Assembly (NCBI GenBank): GCA_013316825.1
Contig: WSLY01000002.1
Span: forward strand, 62,001 to 126,000
Length of the DNA stretch: 64,000 nucleotides
Direction of reading: 5' to 3'
Source: Lachnospiraceae bacterium
Lineage (GTDB): Bacteria; Bacillota; Clostridia; Lachnospirales; Lachnospiraceae
The number at the start of each line of letters is the position of its first letter. The first letter of the stretch is position 1. The position numbers and the translations under genes were made by a program. Below, one piece after another: positions 8,377-17,138 of the stretch. The notes beneath the pieces were generated by a model. The model was not told the DNA's origin. It searched no databases and saw only the letters and a program-made list of their open reading frames with translations.

Positions 8377-8838
8377 TCATGCTCCTCTTATGCCCTCCGC
8401 CGTAAGACAGCATATCATTGCCCCCGCCAGAATGCAGAAATCCGATAAATTAAACACAATATTTGCAAACCATTTCCATTTTACCTGAAAGCTGATATAA
8501 TCCACCACATATCTGCGTTTCAGCCTGTCATACGTATTGTTAAAAGCGCCGCCCAGAAGCAGCGCCAGGCCTGTCCTGAGCAGATTGTTTCCCCTCTGCC
8601 CAAGGCTTAAGACAAACACAGCCAGTACAAAAAGCGTGAGCAGCACTGACAAAGCAGCGACCAGCTTCTGCCTTTTCTCTAAAAGGTTTAACATGGCGCC
8701 CTTGTTGTGGTATTTTTGCAGCAAAATCCGCCCCTTCCATACGCTTTGGGGCAGACTGCCGCTTTTTTCCACTCTGCTTTTGATTGCCGCATCCGCCGCA
8801 AAAACCGCTGCGGCAATTCCTATAAAAAGAAATATCAT
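8377..8838 (-). CDS. lspA: Signal peptidase II-like membrane protease
   Basis: Aspartyl membrane protease that cleaves prolipoprotein signal peptides. The family boxes are all present: HNKGAMLNLL (residues 44-53), GGAFNNTYDR with YVVDYI (96-115) and FNLSDFCI (129-136). The two catalytic aspartates would be D113 and D133. Several hydrophobic helices are predicted. It is 153 residues from the chosen ATG at 8838, which has GAGG six bases before it. In-frame ATGs at 8850 and 8877 lack a good ribosome binding site. The sequence is somewhat divergent from housekeeping LspA (HNKGAM rather than NxGAAF), so it may be a second copy. Confidence 0.8.
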   Translation of the reverse strand: MIFLFIGIAAAVFAADAAIKSRVEKSGSLPQSVWKGRILLQKYHNKGAMLNLLEKRQKLVAALSVLLTLFVLAVFVLSLGQRGNNLLRTGLALLLGGAFNNTYDRLKRRYVVDYISFQVKWKWFANIVFNLSDFCILAGAMICCLTAEGIRGA

Positions 8839-8895
8839 TGGTATCCTCATTTCTGCATTGCTTTCTGCGCATAACAAGTTTGCGGCAGGCAGCTC

Positions 8896-10602
8896 TCAGA
8901 CGCCCGCAAGCGCCTCAAATGTTCCGGCTACATTCAGCCTGCCATAACCCCACTCCCTGTTTGGATACACCAAATCGGAATCTCTGGAAGCGCCTCTGAT
9001 AAAATACGTTTTGATTTCATTGCTTTCTACCAGCGGATTGTTCTGCTGTATGACCGCCCACTGAAAGAACTGCGCCACACCGCCCGCAGTCATTGCCGCA
9101 GCAATACTAGAGCCGGTACGCTTTCCTAACGAGGTAGAAACGTTGACACCCGGCGCAGCCAAATCGGGCTTTACCAATCCGTTGCGCAGGTATCCCCTGC
9201 CGGAATTGACATAAAAGCTGTTATTTAAATCATCATAGGTAGAAACCGTAATCGGTCTGTCCGCAATGCCGGGATCCGTAATCGTTACATAAGGGTCCGG
9301 CTTCAAAAAATAAGTCTGACTGCTCAAAAACTCCGTAATGGGGAGCCACATATGAAATTCGCCGCTCCCGCCGTCCTGCGCTGCAAAAATCCGAATTGTC
9401 CAAACGCCTGCCGTAGGCTCTGCAAACCGGAACACTATCAGCTCATTGCCGGAACTCGGCTCCACCAATACGCTGTCAATGGTAATCTTTGTCCGTTCGT
9501 ATACAAAACTATACGTCAGACTCTGTCCCATCCCCAGCCGAAACCTTGGAATCATCTCGCCGCCCGGCGTCCGCACGGAGGCGTAAAGTACATCCGGCAC
9601 ACAGCCCCATGTTTCCAGCAAAAAACCGCGCTCTCCCTCGCCGACTCTAAGCTCCACATCCACATAGGCATCCCCCTCTTCAAACCTGCCGTGGGGTACG
9701 GGCGCGCTAAAATGATGCCCTGCATTTCCCTCATTGCCTGCACAAATTACAATGCCTCTGTTTCGGATTTCAGAAAGCTCATTCAAATATCGCGCCAGAG
9801 ACGAGCCTATGGTATGATTGCCGCTGTTTGTACCAATACCAATGCAGATTACAACAGGTCTTCGAAAGGTACTGGCAAAGGATTCTGCAAATTTCACTCC
9901 CAGCATAATATCCGTTTCTGCAAAGGCAATCGCGTCTTCCGCTATCAGATAGTAATCCTTAAGGTTCTTCTTCGCCTGCCGCAGCTTCACTACCACAATA
10001 TCCGCCTCTGGAGCCGCCCCGCGAAAGCTTCTTCCACCGTCCAGCACGCTTCCCGCCGCCACGCTCGCCATTGCCGTTCCGTGCCCGTTTTCGTCATAGC
10101 TGGGAACGACATCATAAGGATTCTCTGCGCGCAGCGCCTCATTCAAATCCTCTCTGGTAAACAAGGTTCCGTATGCATACCCCTCAGGCGGAGCTCCTGT
10201 CTGTATGGTCTGGTCCCAAATCGCTGTTATCCTGCTGTTGCCTGCCTCATTCAAAAATTCTTCCTGCGCATAGCGGATTCCCGTATCAATAAACGCAACC
10301 ACCACACCTCTTCCAGTCAGTGAAAGAGGCGGTCTCTGGGTCTGCAAAACCCCTGAATTAATCAGGCTTATCGGGTCAAAATCCTCCGCCATAAGACCAA
10401 ATACCTTTGGCAGCGTATGATACACATACAAATTTCCCATCATATCCTGCAGCGCGCTCTGCAGCAGATAGGCAATTCCAAAACGGCTGTTTATTCTGGT
10501 AAAGCAATACTGTTCATTTTCTTCTTCCGTCGTAAATGGGTTGGTAAAATCCACAATGATTTCACCATACTCTTCCGATAAAATTTTTTCTTTACAGGTC
10601 AT
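8896..10602 (-). CDS. S8-family subtilisin-like protease (Csp-like)
   Basis: Subtilase of 568 residues. The catalytic triad is visible: Asp106 in FIDTGI, His174 in NGHGTAMAS and Ser499 in TGSSIAAAM, with an oxyanion-type Asn in CAGNEGNAGHH. There is no signal peptide or membrane segment, so the protein is either intracellular or exported by a non-classical route. A large insertion between the His and Ser regions (about 290-440) is beta-rich, as in the clostridial Csp spore germination proteases and related multi-copy S8 peptidases. Its substrate cannot be told from sequence. The ribosome binding site before the ATG at 10602 is weak. It lies between clpX and lspA without obvious functional linkage. 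Confidence 0.85.
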   Translation of the reverse strand: MTCKEKILSEEYGEIIVDFTNPFTTEEENEQYCFTRINSRFGIAYLLQSALQDMMGNLYVYHTLPKVFGLMAEDFDPISLINSGVLQTQRPPLSLTGRGVVVAFIDTGIRYAQEEFLNEAGNSRITAIWDQTIQTGAPPEGYAYGTLFTREDLNEALRAENPYDVVPSYDENGHGTAMASVAAGSVLDGGRSFRGAAPEADIVVVKLRQAKKNLKDYYLIAEDAIAFAETDIMLGVKFAESFASTFRRPVVICIGIGTNSGNHTIGSSLARYLNELSEIRNRGIVICAGNEGNAGHHFSAPVPHGRFEEGDAYVDVELRVGEGERGFLLETWGCVPDVLYASVRTPGGEMIPRFRLGMGQSLTYSFVYERTKITIDSVLVEPSSGNELIVFRFAEPTAGVWTIRIFAAQDGGSGEFHMWLPITEFLSSQTYFLKPDPYVTITDPGIADRPITVSTYDDLNNSFYVNSGRGYLRNGLVKPDLAAPGVNVSTSLGKRTGSSIAAAMTAGGVAQFFQWAVIQQNNPLVESNEIKTYFIRGASRDSDLVYPNREWGYGRLNVAGTFEALAGV

Positions 10603-10702
10603 AGCAATCCGGCTTTTTCTCTCTTCTTATTATCCTATGACAACATCCCTCTTCTATGCCTGTACGGTTTTTGTTCTGTCTTTTTCTGCCTTGACCCTCC
10701 GG

Positions 10703-12265
10703 CTACGAAAGACCTTCCGGCGTCCCCGGCAATGCCTTTACATCATCGGGATTTGCCGCCGTGCTGCTTCGGATGTCAATAATGGGTCCCCCGGTACCCT
10801 CGATATATTCTCTCGTGATTGTCACCCTGCCTATATTGTCATCCTTCGGAATTTCATACATAATATCCAGCATAAATTCTTCGATGATAGAGCGGAGCGC
10901 CCTTGCACCGGTCTCCCGCTCCAACGCCTTTTCTGCAATCGCTTCCAGCGCCTCATCCGTAAAATCAAGCTTCACTTCGTCCAGTTCAAGCAGCTTCTGA
11001 TACTGCTTTAATATGGCGTTTTTCGGCTCCTTTAATATCTTCACCATCATTTCCTTGGTAAGCCCCTGCAGCGTAAAAATAATCGGCAGTCGTCCGATAA
11101 ACTCGGGAATCATACCGAATTTCCTGATATCCTCCACCGTCACCCTCGCTATCAGGTTTTTTTCCTTATCAAAACGGTCCTTAAGCTGCCCATTAAAGCC
11201 CATGGAGCTCTGCTTTGTCAGGCGTTCCTTGATAATAAGCTCCAAATCGGGGAAAGCGCCGCCGCAGATAAAGAGAATATTGCGGGTATTAATTGTTGCC
11301 AGCGGAACCATCGCATTCTTGCTGTTTGCGCCCACAGGCACTTCGATTTCCGCGCCCTCCAAAAGCTTCAGCATACCCTGCTGTACGGATTCCCCGCTGA
11401 CATCACGGGAATTGTTGTTCTTTTTCTTCGCAATCTTATCTATTTCATCAATAAAAATGATGCCGCGCTCCGCTTTTTCCACATCATTATCCGCAGCCGC
11501 CAAAAGCTTTGACACCACGCTCTCGATATCGTCGCCAATATATCCCGCTTCCGTCAAGGACGTTGCATCCGCAATGGCAAGCGGCACGTCCAAAAGCCGC
11601 GCAAGCGTTTTCACCAGATAGGTTTTGCCGCATCCGGTCGGTCCAATCATCAGCATGTTGGATTTCTCTATTTCAATCTCATCCATGGTATTGGTGGCAA
11701 CGCGTTTATAATGGTTATATACTGCAACAGAAATTGCTTTCTTCGCGTGCTCCTGCCCCACTACATATTCGTCAAGGCTCGCCTTTATCTTATGAGGCGC
11801 AGGAATGTCACGGATATTAAGAACCGGCTGTCCTTCTTCCTTTTCTTTTGCCTTTTTCTTCTTCAGCCGCTGCTTATTGGGAATACCGCCCTCCCCCTGC
11901 AAATCTGCAATATTGACAAAACTGATATTCGGAAATCCCTTCCCCATATCCTGTCCGAAAGAGGGATTGTTTAAAAGCCCTTGATAATCAAACTGGCTCA
12001 CCGTATCCATCGTTTTGTGCATACAGTCGTTACACACGGTAATGTTGTTCGGAAGCTTAAACATTTTTCCTGTCTTACTCTCGGGGCGCCTGCAGATAAA
12101 GCATACATCCTCATATTCTTTCTTAGGCTCCTTTGGCTCTTTTTTCTCGGAATCTTCTCCCCGCTCCGCCTCTTTACTATCCTCTTCTTCTCTTACCGCT
12201 TCTATCTGTCCTTCTTCGGCAATTTCTTTTTCTAAATCCGTATCCTTGTTATCGTAGTCTGCCAT
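10703..12265 (-). CDS. clpX: ClpX-type AAA+ unfoldase, divergent form
   Basis: ATP-dependent unfoldase that delivers substrates to ClpP. Residues 1-50 are an acidic, charged extension. A zinc-binding domain follows (Cys55, Cys58, Cys78, Cys81), then a Lys-rich linker and the AAA+ module: Walker A GPTGCGKT (208-215), pore loop GYIG (241-244), Walker B IIFIDE (269-274) and arginine-finger region. The ClpP-docking tripeptide, usually IGF, is MGF (355-357). At 520 residues it is about 100 longer than ordinary ClpX. The start at 12265 has GGGAG five bases upstream. No clpP is adjacent, so this may be a specialised paralogue. A promoter lies about 140 bases upstream. Confidence 0.88.
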   Translation of the reverse strand: MADYDNKDTDLEKEIAEEGQIEAVREEEDSKEAERGEDSEKKEPKEPKKEYEDVCFICRRPESKTGKMFKLPNNITVCNDCMHKTMDTVSQFDYQGLLNNPSFGQDMGKGFPNISFVNIADLQGEGGIPNKQRLKKKKAKEKEEGQPVLNIRDIPAPHKIKASLDEYVVGQEHAKKAISVAVYNHYKRVATNTMDEIEIEKSNMLMIGPTGCGKTYLVKTLARLLDVPLAIADATSLTEAGYIGDDIESVVSKLLAAADNDVEKAERGIIFIDEIDKIAKKKNNNSRDVSGESVQQGMLKLLEGAEIEVPVGANSKNAMVPLATINTRNILFICGGAFPDLELIIKERLTKQSSMGFNGQLKDRFDKEKNLIARVTVEDIRKFGMIPEFIGRLPIIFTLQGLTKEMMVKILKEPKNAILKQYQKLLELDEVKLDFTDEALEAIAEKALERETGARALRSIIEEFMLDIMYEIPKDDNIGRVTITREYIEGTGGPIIDIRSSTAANPDDVKALPGTPEGLS

Positions 12266-12403
12266 ATCCGCTCCCATCCGCCCTGACGGGCATTTACTCT
12301 TTTTATCAAAATCCACATTCCCGCGGTGTGTTGTCTGCACATTGCAGCAGGAATATGTGCTGCTTTTTATATCTGTTGCTTTTTATATATTTTTACGTAA
12401 ACT

Positions 12404-12432
12404 ATTATATCGGATATGATGCATCTGCACAA
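12404..12432 (-). promoter_or_regulatory. Promoter for clpX
   Basis: On the minus strand TTGTGC (12427-12432) and a perfect TATAAT (12404-12409) are 17 bases apart. The leader towards clpX contains two copies of ATATAAAAAGC. The 325-base clpX-htrA gap otherwise holds only this promoter and the htrA terminator. Confidence 0.5.
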
Positions 12433-12510
12433 GTGAAGTTTTTCTAAACACGGAAGAGAATGCAGCAGGGGACGCCGTGCGGCAGGTCAGGGTAATTTTG
12501 ACAGAGAGAT

Positions 12511-12548
12511 AAAAAACTGCCCCAAGGTAAAAGCTTTGGGGCAGTTTT
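12511..12548 (-). terminator. Rho-independent terminator after htrA
   Basis: Minus-strand CTGCCCCAA pairs perfectly with TTGGGGCAG (12517-12525 and 12536-12544), followed by TTTTTT. It lies 43 bases after the htrA stop codon. Confidence 0.9.
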
Positions 12549-12590
12549 AGGAATGTCGCAAAAATTTGTCTGCACATATATATTCGGTTT

Positions 12591-14006
12591 TTATTCTTCT
12601 GCGGGTCTGCTTCCGAGCGTTACCTGCAGGGTGACTTCCACATACTCGCCGTTTATATTACGCATAACGACGATTTCCACCGTCTCGCCGGGTGCGTAGT
12701 ATTCCAGCGCTTCCCGCAATTCTTCCGCTGTCAAAAGCTTTTCGCCGCCCAGCCTGACAATAATATCTCCTAAAAGCATACCTCCCTCGGCTGCCGGTGT
12801 GCCTTCCTCCACACTGGAGACGATAACACCTTTGGGGCTTCCGTACAGTTCTGCCACGTCAGAAGTAACCGTGCGGGGTACTATACCAAGATATCCCGCC
12901 TCACTTACCTTGTTGCGCGTTTCTTTTGTCATCAAATCTTCTAATATCGGTTTTGCCGCTGAAATGGGGATGGCGTAGCCCATTCCCTCTACCAGCGTAT
13001 CTCCTATCTTACTGGAGTTGATGCCTACTACTTCGCCTTTTATATTCAGCAGCGCGCCGCCGGAGTTGCCGGGATTGATGGCTGCATTGGTCTGAATAAA
13101 GGTGCCGGTGGAACCGTCCTCCATTTCCACATCACGGTCTAAGGCGCTGACAATGCCATTTGTCACAGACTGCCCATAACCCAGCGCATTGCCGATGGCA
13201 ACTACGGGCTCACCCAGTTTCAGGCTGGTCGAATCTCCCATTTTGGCAATGGATATGGCATTTCTCGTCTCCTCGCTGAGGGAAGCAATGGAAACGGCAA
13301 TAATCGCAAGGTCCATGTCCTCATCCGTTCCCTTGACAACGGCTTCCACGTCCGTATTATCTATAAAATGCACCATAAGCTTTTTCGCATCCTCAATCAC
13401 ATGGTAATTGGTTGCGATAAGAAGCTCCGTTTCATTTTCTCCGACAATAATGCCGGAACCGCTTGCTTCTCCCTCCCGCTCCATCGGCTGTCCAAAATAG
13501 GTTATCTTTTCTACGTAATTGTTGGCGATGGAAACCATGGAAGGCATAGCGTTGGCAGCCACTTCCGACACATCAAAATTGACTTTGGTAAGAGCGCCTG
13601 CGCTGACGGTATTGACATTTGTCTCGGTTTCCTTTAAAAGCTCACGCAATTCATCAATTTCTTTGAGCGCATTCTGAATTTCTTCCGGAATCTCATAAGT
13701 CCCGTCACCTGACTCTGTTACGGCAGGCTGGCGTTTATCGAAAAGCCCCGTCCCTTCTGCCACGGCCCACACGCCGACGCCTGCGCTCAGACCAAAGCAT
13801 AAGCCAAGGCTTACGCTCGCCAGTACCTTGCGGAAACCGGCTCTCGACCTGCGCTCCTTTTTCCCTCTCAAATCCTGCGCCGGTGCTTCCGGCATCACCT
13901 GCGTTTCCTGTACGCTTCCCTGCATGCCTCCGCTCTGGCTGAAATTCTGCTGCCTTCCGTCTGCATAAGGGCTGTTTCCATTCGTATAATCGTTATTCTC
14001 GTACAT
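12591..14006 (-). CDS. htrA: HtrA/DegP-like membrane-anchored serine protease
   Basis: S1C protease acting on misfolded proteins outside the membrane. The Gln/Asn-rich N-terminal tail (1-50) is cytoplasmic and a single transmembrane helix follows (about 61-84). The trypsin-like domain carries His202 (TNYHVIED), Asp232 (DMDLAIIAV) and Ser315 (GNSGGALL), so all three catalytic residues are present. A C-terminal PDZ domain (about 375-465) contains GYLGIV, the VEEGTPAAEGG segment and GDIIVRLGG. The start at 14006 is preceded by AGAGAGG; the longer open frame adds ten residues without support. Length, 471, is typical for Gram-positive HtrA. It is monocistronic, with a strong terminator. Confidence 0.92.
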   Translation of the reverse strand: MYENNDYTNGNSPYADGRQQNFSQSGGMQGSVQETQVMPEAPAQDLRGKKERRSRAGFRKVLASVSLGLCFGLSAGVGVWAVAEGTGLFDKRQPAVTESGDGTYEIPEEIQNALKEIDELRELLKETETNVNTVSAGALTKVNFDVSEVAANAMPSMVSIANNYVEKITYFGQPMEREGEASGSGIIVGENETELLIATNYHVIEDAKKLMVHFIDNTDVEAVVKGTDEDMDLAIIAVSIASLSEETRNAISIAKMGDSTSLKLGEPVVAIGNALGYGQSVTNGIVSALDRDVEMEDGSTGTFIQTNAAINPGNSGGALLNIKGEVVGINSSKIGDTLVEGMGYAIPISAAKPILEDLMTKETRNKVSEAGYLGIVPRTVTSDVAELYGSPKGVIVSSVEEGTPAAEGGMLLGDIIVRLGGEKLLTAEELREALEYYAPGETVEIVVMRNINGEYVEVTLQVTLGSRPAEE

Positions 14007-14047
14007 CACAATTACCTCTCTTCTTTCCAATGACAAACCGCCTGTAT

Positions 14048-14064
14048 CTAAAACATGGTTTTAG
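14048..14064. promoter_or_regulatory. Palindrome upstream of htrA, possible operator
   Basis: CTAAAAC-ATG-GTTTTAG is a perfect 7-bp inverted repeat. On the minus strand it lies next to a TATACT hexamer (14063-14068) and about 40 bases before the htrA start, which is where a repressor or regulator could bind. No clear -35 box was found. Confidence 0.35.
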
Positions 14065-14125
14065 TATAGTGAACATTTGTGTTTATTTTGTGATAAAATT
14101 ATGATGTTTGTGTTAAATTGAAATG

Positions 14126-15952
14126 CTACTCTACCGTCACTGACTTTGCAAGGTTTCTGGGCTTATCCACATCGCAGCCTTTTCCAACCGCCACATAATA
14201 GCCGAAAAGCTGCAGGGGAATAATTGCAAGAGAATTGGCAAAATAAGGATTTGTCTCCGGAATATAGGTCACATAATCCGCCGCCTTTTCTATCGCCTTA
14301 TTTCCTTCGCAGGTAATCGCCATAACAAACGCGCCTCTTGCTTTCACTTCCACCATATTGCTGATGGTCTTCTGGTAGAGCGCCGGCTGCGTGGAAACTG
14401 CTACCACAAGCGTGCCGTCTTCTATCAGGGAAATGGGGCCATGCTTCAGTTCTCCCGCCGGATAGCTCTCCGAATGAACATAGGACGTCTCCTTTAACTT
14501 CAGGGAGCCTTCCATGGAAATCGCATAGTCGATGCCTCTTCCGATAAAGAAAATATCCTTCGCTCCCACATACCGGTTGGCAAAGCGCTGTATTTTTCCT
14601 TTCTGTCCCAGCAAAAGCTCAATTTGATTGGGAAGCTTCTTTAAATCTGCCAAAAGCTCTTCGAAAAGACTGTCGTCGATGACGCCGCGCACCCTTCCCA
14701 GCTTCATGGCAAGCAGGTATAATGCTGCAAGCTGCGCGCTGTATGCCTTGGTTGTCGCCACCGCAATCTCCGGTCCTGCCCAAGTATACATGACGCTGTC
14801 CGCTTCCCTCGCAATGCTGCTTCCCACCACATTCACGATACCAAGCACCTGAAAACCTCTTGATTTTGCCTCTCTGAGAGCCGCAAGCGTATCTGCCGTC
14901 TCTCCTGACTGGCTGATAACAATTACCATCGCTCCCTCTTCCAGCACCGGATTCCGGTAACGGAATTCGGAAGCCACATCTACCTCTACCGGTATCCGCA
15001 CCAGCCCCTCCAGAATATATTTGGCTGTCACGCCGGTATGGTAAGCAGAACCGCAGGCTACAATATGAATCCTCTTTACCTTTTGCAGCTCTTCGTCCGT
15101 CATATTCAGCTCTTCAATCACAATCTCCCCATTCTTGAGACGGGGCGAAAGGGTCTCCGTCACCGTTTTCGGCTGCTCATATATTTCCTTCAGCATAAAG
15201 TGCTCGTAACCCTCTTTTTCCGCAGCGTTAGCGTCCCATTCGATAGTGACGGACTCTTTTTCAATTTCCTCTTCATCAACGCCATAAAAATTGAGCTGAT
15301 CTTTTCTTACTCTTACAACCTCCTGGTTGTTTACATAGTACACCGTGCGGGTATATTTTAGAATTGCAGGAACATCGGAAGCAATAAAGCAGCCTTTGTC
15401 GCTCTGCCCTACAATCAGCGGGCTGTCCTTGCGCACCGCATATATTTCCTCGGGAAAATCTGCAAACATAATGCCCAGCGCATAAGAGCCTTCAACGCGA
15501 TGCAGCACCTTGGTGATTGCCTCTAACGGATTTCCTTTATAATAATAATCCAGAAGATGCGCCAGCACCTCCGTATCTGTATCCGAGACAAATTGATACC
15601 CTTTTCCGACAAGCTTCTTTTTTAAGGAAATATAGTTTTCAATTATGCCGTTGTGCACCACCGCTATGGTTCCTTCTTTATTGAAGTGGGGGTGCGAATT
15701 GACGTCATTGGGAATCCCATGCGTCGCCCACCTTGTATGCCCAATGCCTGCATACCCCGGCATAGTCTCTCCCCCATGCGTCAGGTTTTCCAGTACCTTC
15801 AGTCTTCCTACTGCTTTTTGTATATTGATTTTCTTGCCGTCAAATATGGCAATTCCTGCAGAATCATATCCTCTGTACTCCAGTTTAGAGAGTCCGTCAA
15901 GTATAATCGGCGCTGCCTTTTCCACTCCAATATATCCGACTATTCCGCACAT
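14126..15952 (-). CDS. glmS: Glutamine--fructose-6-phosphate aminotransferase (isomerizing)
   Basis: Makes glucosamine-6-phosphate from fructose-6-phosphate and glutamine, the entry step to UDP-GlcNAc, peptidoglycan and surface glycans. Cys2 directly after the start (MCGIVGYIG) is the glutaminase nucleophile. HTRWATHG, SDTDTEVLAHL and the two SIS sugar-isomerase domains (SQSGETADTL, GRGIDYAISMEGSLKLKE) are in place, and it ends in PRNLAKSVTVE. The ATG at 15952 is set by the required Cys2 and by AGGTGAG upstream. It has 608 residues, which is full length. No glmS ribozyme is evident in the 140 bases upstream. Supply for the downstream glycan cluster is a reasonable link. Confidence 0.96.
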   Translation of the reverse strand: MCGIVGYIGVEKAAPIILDGLSKLEYRGYDSAGIAIFDGKKINIQKAVGRLKVLENLTHGGETMPGYAGIGHTRWATHGIPNDVNSHPHFNKEGTIAVVHNGIIENYISLKKKLVGKGYQFVSDTDTEVLAHLLDYYYKGNPLEAITKVLHRVEGSYALGIMFADFPEEIYAVRKDSPLIVGQSDKGCFIASDVPAILKYTRTVYYVNNQEVVRVRKDQLNFYGVDEEEIEKESVTIEWDANAAEKEGYEHFMLKEIYEQPKTVTETLSPRLKNGEIVIEELNMTDEELQKVKRIHIVACGSAYHTGVTAKYILEGLVRIPVEVDVASEFRYRNPVLEEGAMVIVISQSGETADTLAALREAKSRGFQVLGIVNVVGSSIAREADSVMYTWAGPEIAVATTKAYSAQLAALYLLAMKLGRVRGVIDDSLFEELLADLKKLPNQIELLLGQKGKIQRFANRYVGAKDIFFIGRGIDYAISMEGSLKLKETSYVHSESYPAGELKHGPISLIEDGTLVVAVSTQPALYQKTISNMVEVKARGAFVMAITCEGNKAIEKAADYVTYIPETNPYFANSLAIIPLQLFGYYVAVGKGCDVDKPRNLAKSVTVE

Positions 15953-16018
15953 TCTTCTCACCTGCCAGCTCCGGCCAAAGCCAAAGCGCCTTTCTTCTTT
16001 AACAACTATGTTTCCTAT

Positions 16019-16048
16019 AATGTATCACACCTGTGGTGTCAGTGTAAA
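16019..16048 (-). promoter_or_regulatory. glmS promoter with internal palindrome
   Basis: Minus-strand TTTACA (16043-16048) and TACATT (16019-16024) are 18 bases apart. Between them lies the inverted repeat ACACC-ACA-GGTGT (16027-16039), a possible operator placed to block RNA polymerase. Confidence 0.45.
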
Positions 16049-16092
16049 GGAATTTATCCCGTAAAAGATTCTGTAGAAATATAACAGCGCTC

Positions 16093-17022
16093 TCACCGCT
16101 CCCAATAATAAGGCGAGTCCGTACACGCCATCACCATCCGTTTCGGCAGCTTTTTATAATGCTTCCCCAAAAGATATCCCGCATACTTGGCGGCGCACTG
16201 TATATAAAAATGAGGCAAAAGCCTTTTGTTCTTATGCTGCCACAGCCACCGCGAGGTCTCTTTTACCATCTTTTTCCCCTCTTTTTCCGAGGGAAGGCTC
16301 CTGAAAATCTGCGGATTGTCCGCCTGCGACACCCCCAAATCAAAATTGCGGCGCATCTGCTGCATATTGGTATAGTTATGGGAATGAATCACCTCGGCGT
16401 CTGCAGCATAAGCAACTGCATAACCGCTTTTTATGGCGCCTGCGGCAAAAATCATATCTTCGTTAAATATAGTACGCTTCACAAAGCCGTCCAGTTCGTC
16501 ATAGATGCTTCTTTTGTAGGCAGCGCACACATTGGAACAGAAAAAAGTTTTGATTCCCTTTCTCTCCAAGTCCGCAAGCGTATTTACATGGGAACGGTCA
16601 GGATAGTTGAAGCTTCGCGTATACCGTTCTATGACGCCGCAGTCCGGCGCAGGAAGCTGTCTGGCATAGGCTGCCGCCACCTGGTCCGGTCTAAGCGCCT
16701 TTAGAAGCCGCTCTAAAAGATACGGATTGGCAGGCTTTGCATCCTGCGTCATCATCACGAACACCTCCGCCTCGGAGCGGCGCACCGCCATGCGCCTTGT
16801 CCCGCCATGATTAAACTCTCTTTGGGAAATATGATATACGCTTACCTTGTTTCCGTATTTTTCCCAAAAAAGGCTTCCATATATCAACTGTGTAAAATAT
16901 TTCTCTTCCGTGTTCATCAGAATAATCCTGTTTACCCTTACCGTCTGTGTAAGCAGGGCATCCAAAAGGGCAAACAGTTCCTTTTTCGGTTTATATAAGG
17001 GAATAATGATATCTATTGACAT
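16093..17022 (-). CDS. Family 2 glycosyltransferase, rhamnosyltransferase-like
   Basis: A GT-A fold inverting glycosyltransferase. The N-terminus IDIIIPLYKPKKEL is the nucleotide-binding strand, and FNHGGTRRMAVR with VMMTQDAKPAN (the DxD-equivalent region) is typical of rhamnosyltransferases of the RgpF/RfbF type. FNEDMIFAAGAIKSG carries the acceptor-side acidic pair. It has 309 residues and no transmembrane helices, so it acts at the cytoplasmic face. It is preceded by a terminator and the dispersed repeat, so it may be separately transcribed. Sugar specificity is inferred only. Confidence 0.8.
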   Translation of the reverse strand: MSIDIIIPLYKPKKELFALLDALLTQTVRVNRIILMNTEEKYFTQLIYGSLFWEKYGNKVSVYHISQREFNHGGTRRMAVRRSEAEVFVMMTQDAKPANPYLLERLLKALRPDQVAAAYARQLPAPDCGVIERYTRSFNYPDRSHVNTLADLERKGIKTFFCSNVCAAYKRSIYDELDGFVKRTIFNEDMIFAAGAIKSGYAVAYAADAEVIHSHNYTNMQQMRRNFDLGVSQADNPQIFRSLPSEKEGKKMVKETSRWLWQHKNKRLLPHFYIQCAAKYAGYLLGKHYKKLPKRMVMACTDSPYYWER

Positions 17023-17053
17023 CTCATGACTCCTTTCGTAGTATCATCCGGTT

Positions 17054-17080
17054 AGGTAATTGCGAAACTCCAATTTCTCC
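17054..17080. repeat. Short dispersed repeat, copy A
   Basis: AGGTAATTGCGAAACTCC and the following AATTT resemble copies at 26651 and 33779. All three lie between genes of the glycan cluster. This copy is in the gap between the LCP gene and the rhamnosyltransferase-like gene. Confidence 0.45.
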
Positions 17081-17095
17081 AATCCTTCCATGCAC

Positions 17096-17127
17096 GAAAG
17101 GGAGCCGCCCTCGCAGCTCCCTCTTTT
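17096..17127 (-). terminator. Hairpin terminator after LCP gene
   Basis: GGGAGC (17100-17105) and GCTCCC (17116-17121) form a GC-rich stem with a 10-base loop, 18 bases after the LCP stop codon. On the minus strand the following T-run is short (TTTCG), so termination may be incomplete. Confidence 0.55.
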
Positions 17128-17138
17128 ACTTCGTACAG

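Noticed and set aside
8377-8877. Longer start for the signal peptidase II-like gene
   Set aside because: The upstream ATGs at 8850 and 8877 have no ribosome binding site, while the one at 8838 has GAGG at good distance.
15953-16092. glmS ribozyme upstream of glmS
   Set aside because: The 140-base gap shows a promoter and a palindrome but not a long, conserved ribozyme-like segment that I could recognise.
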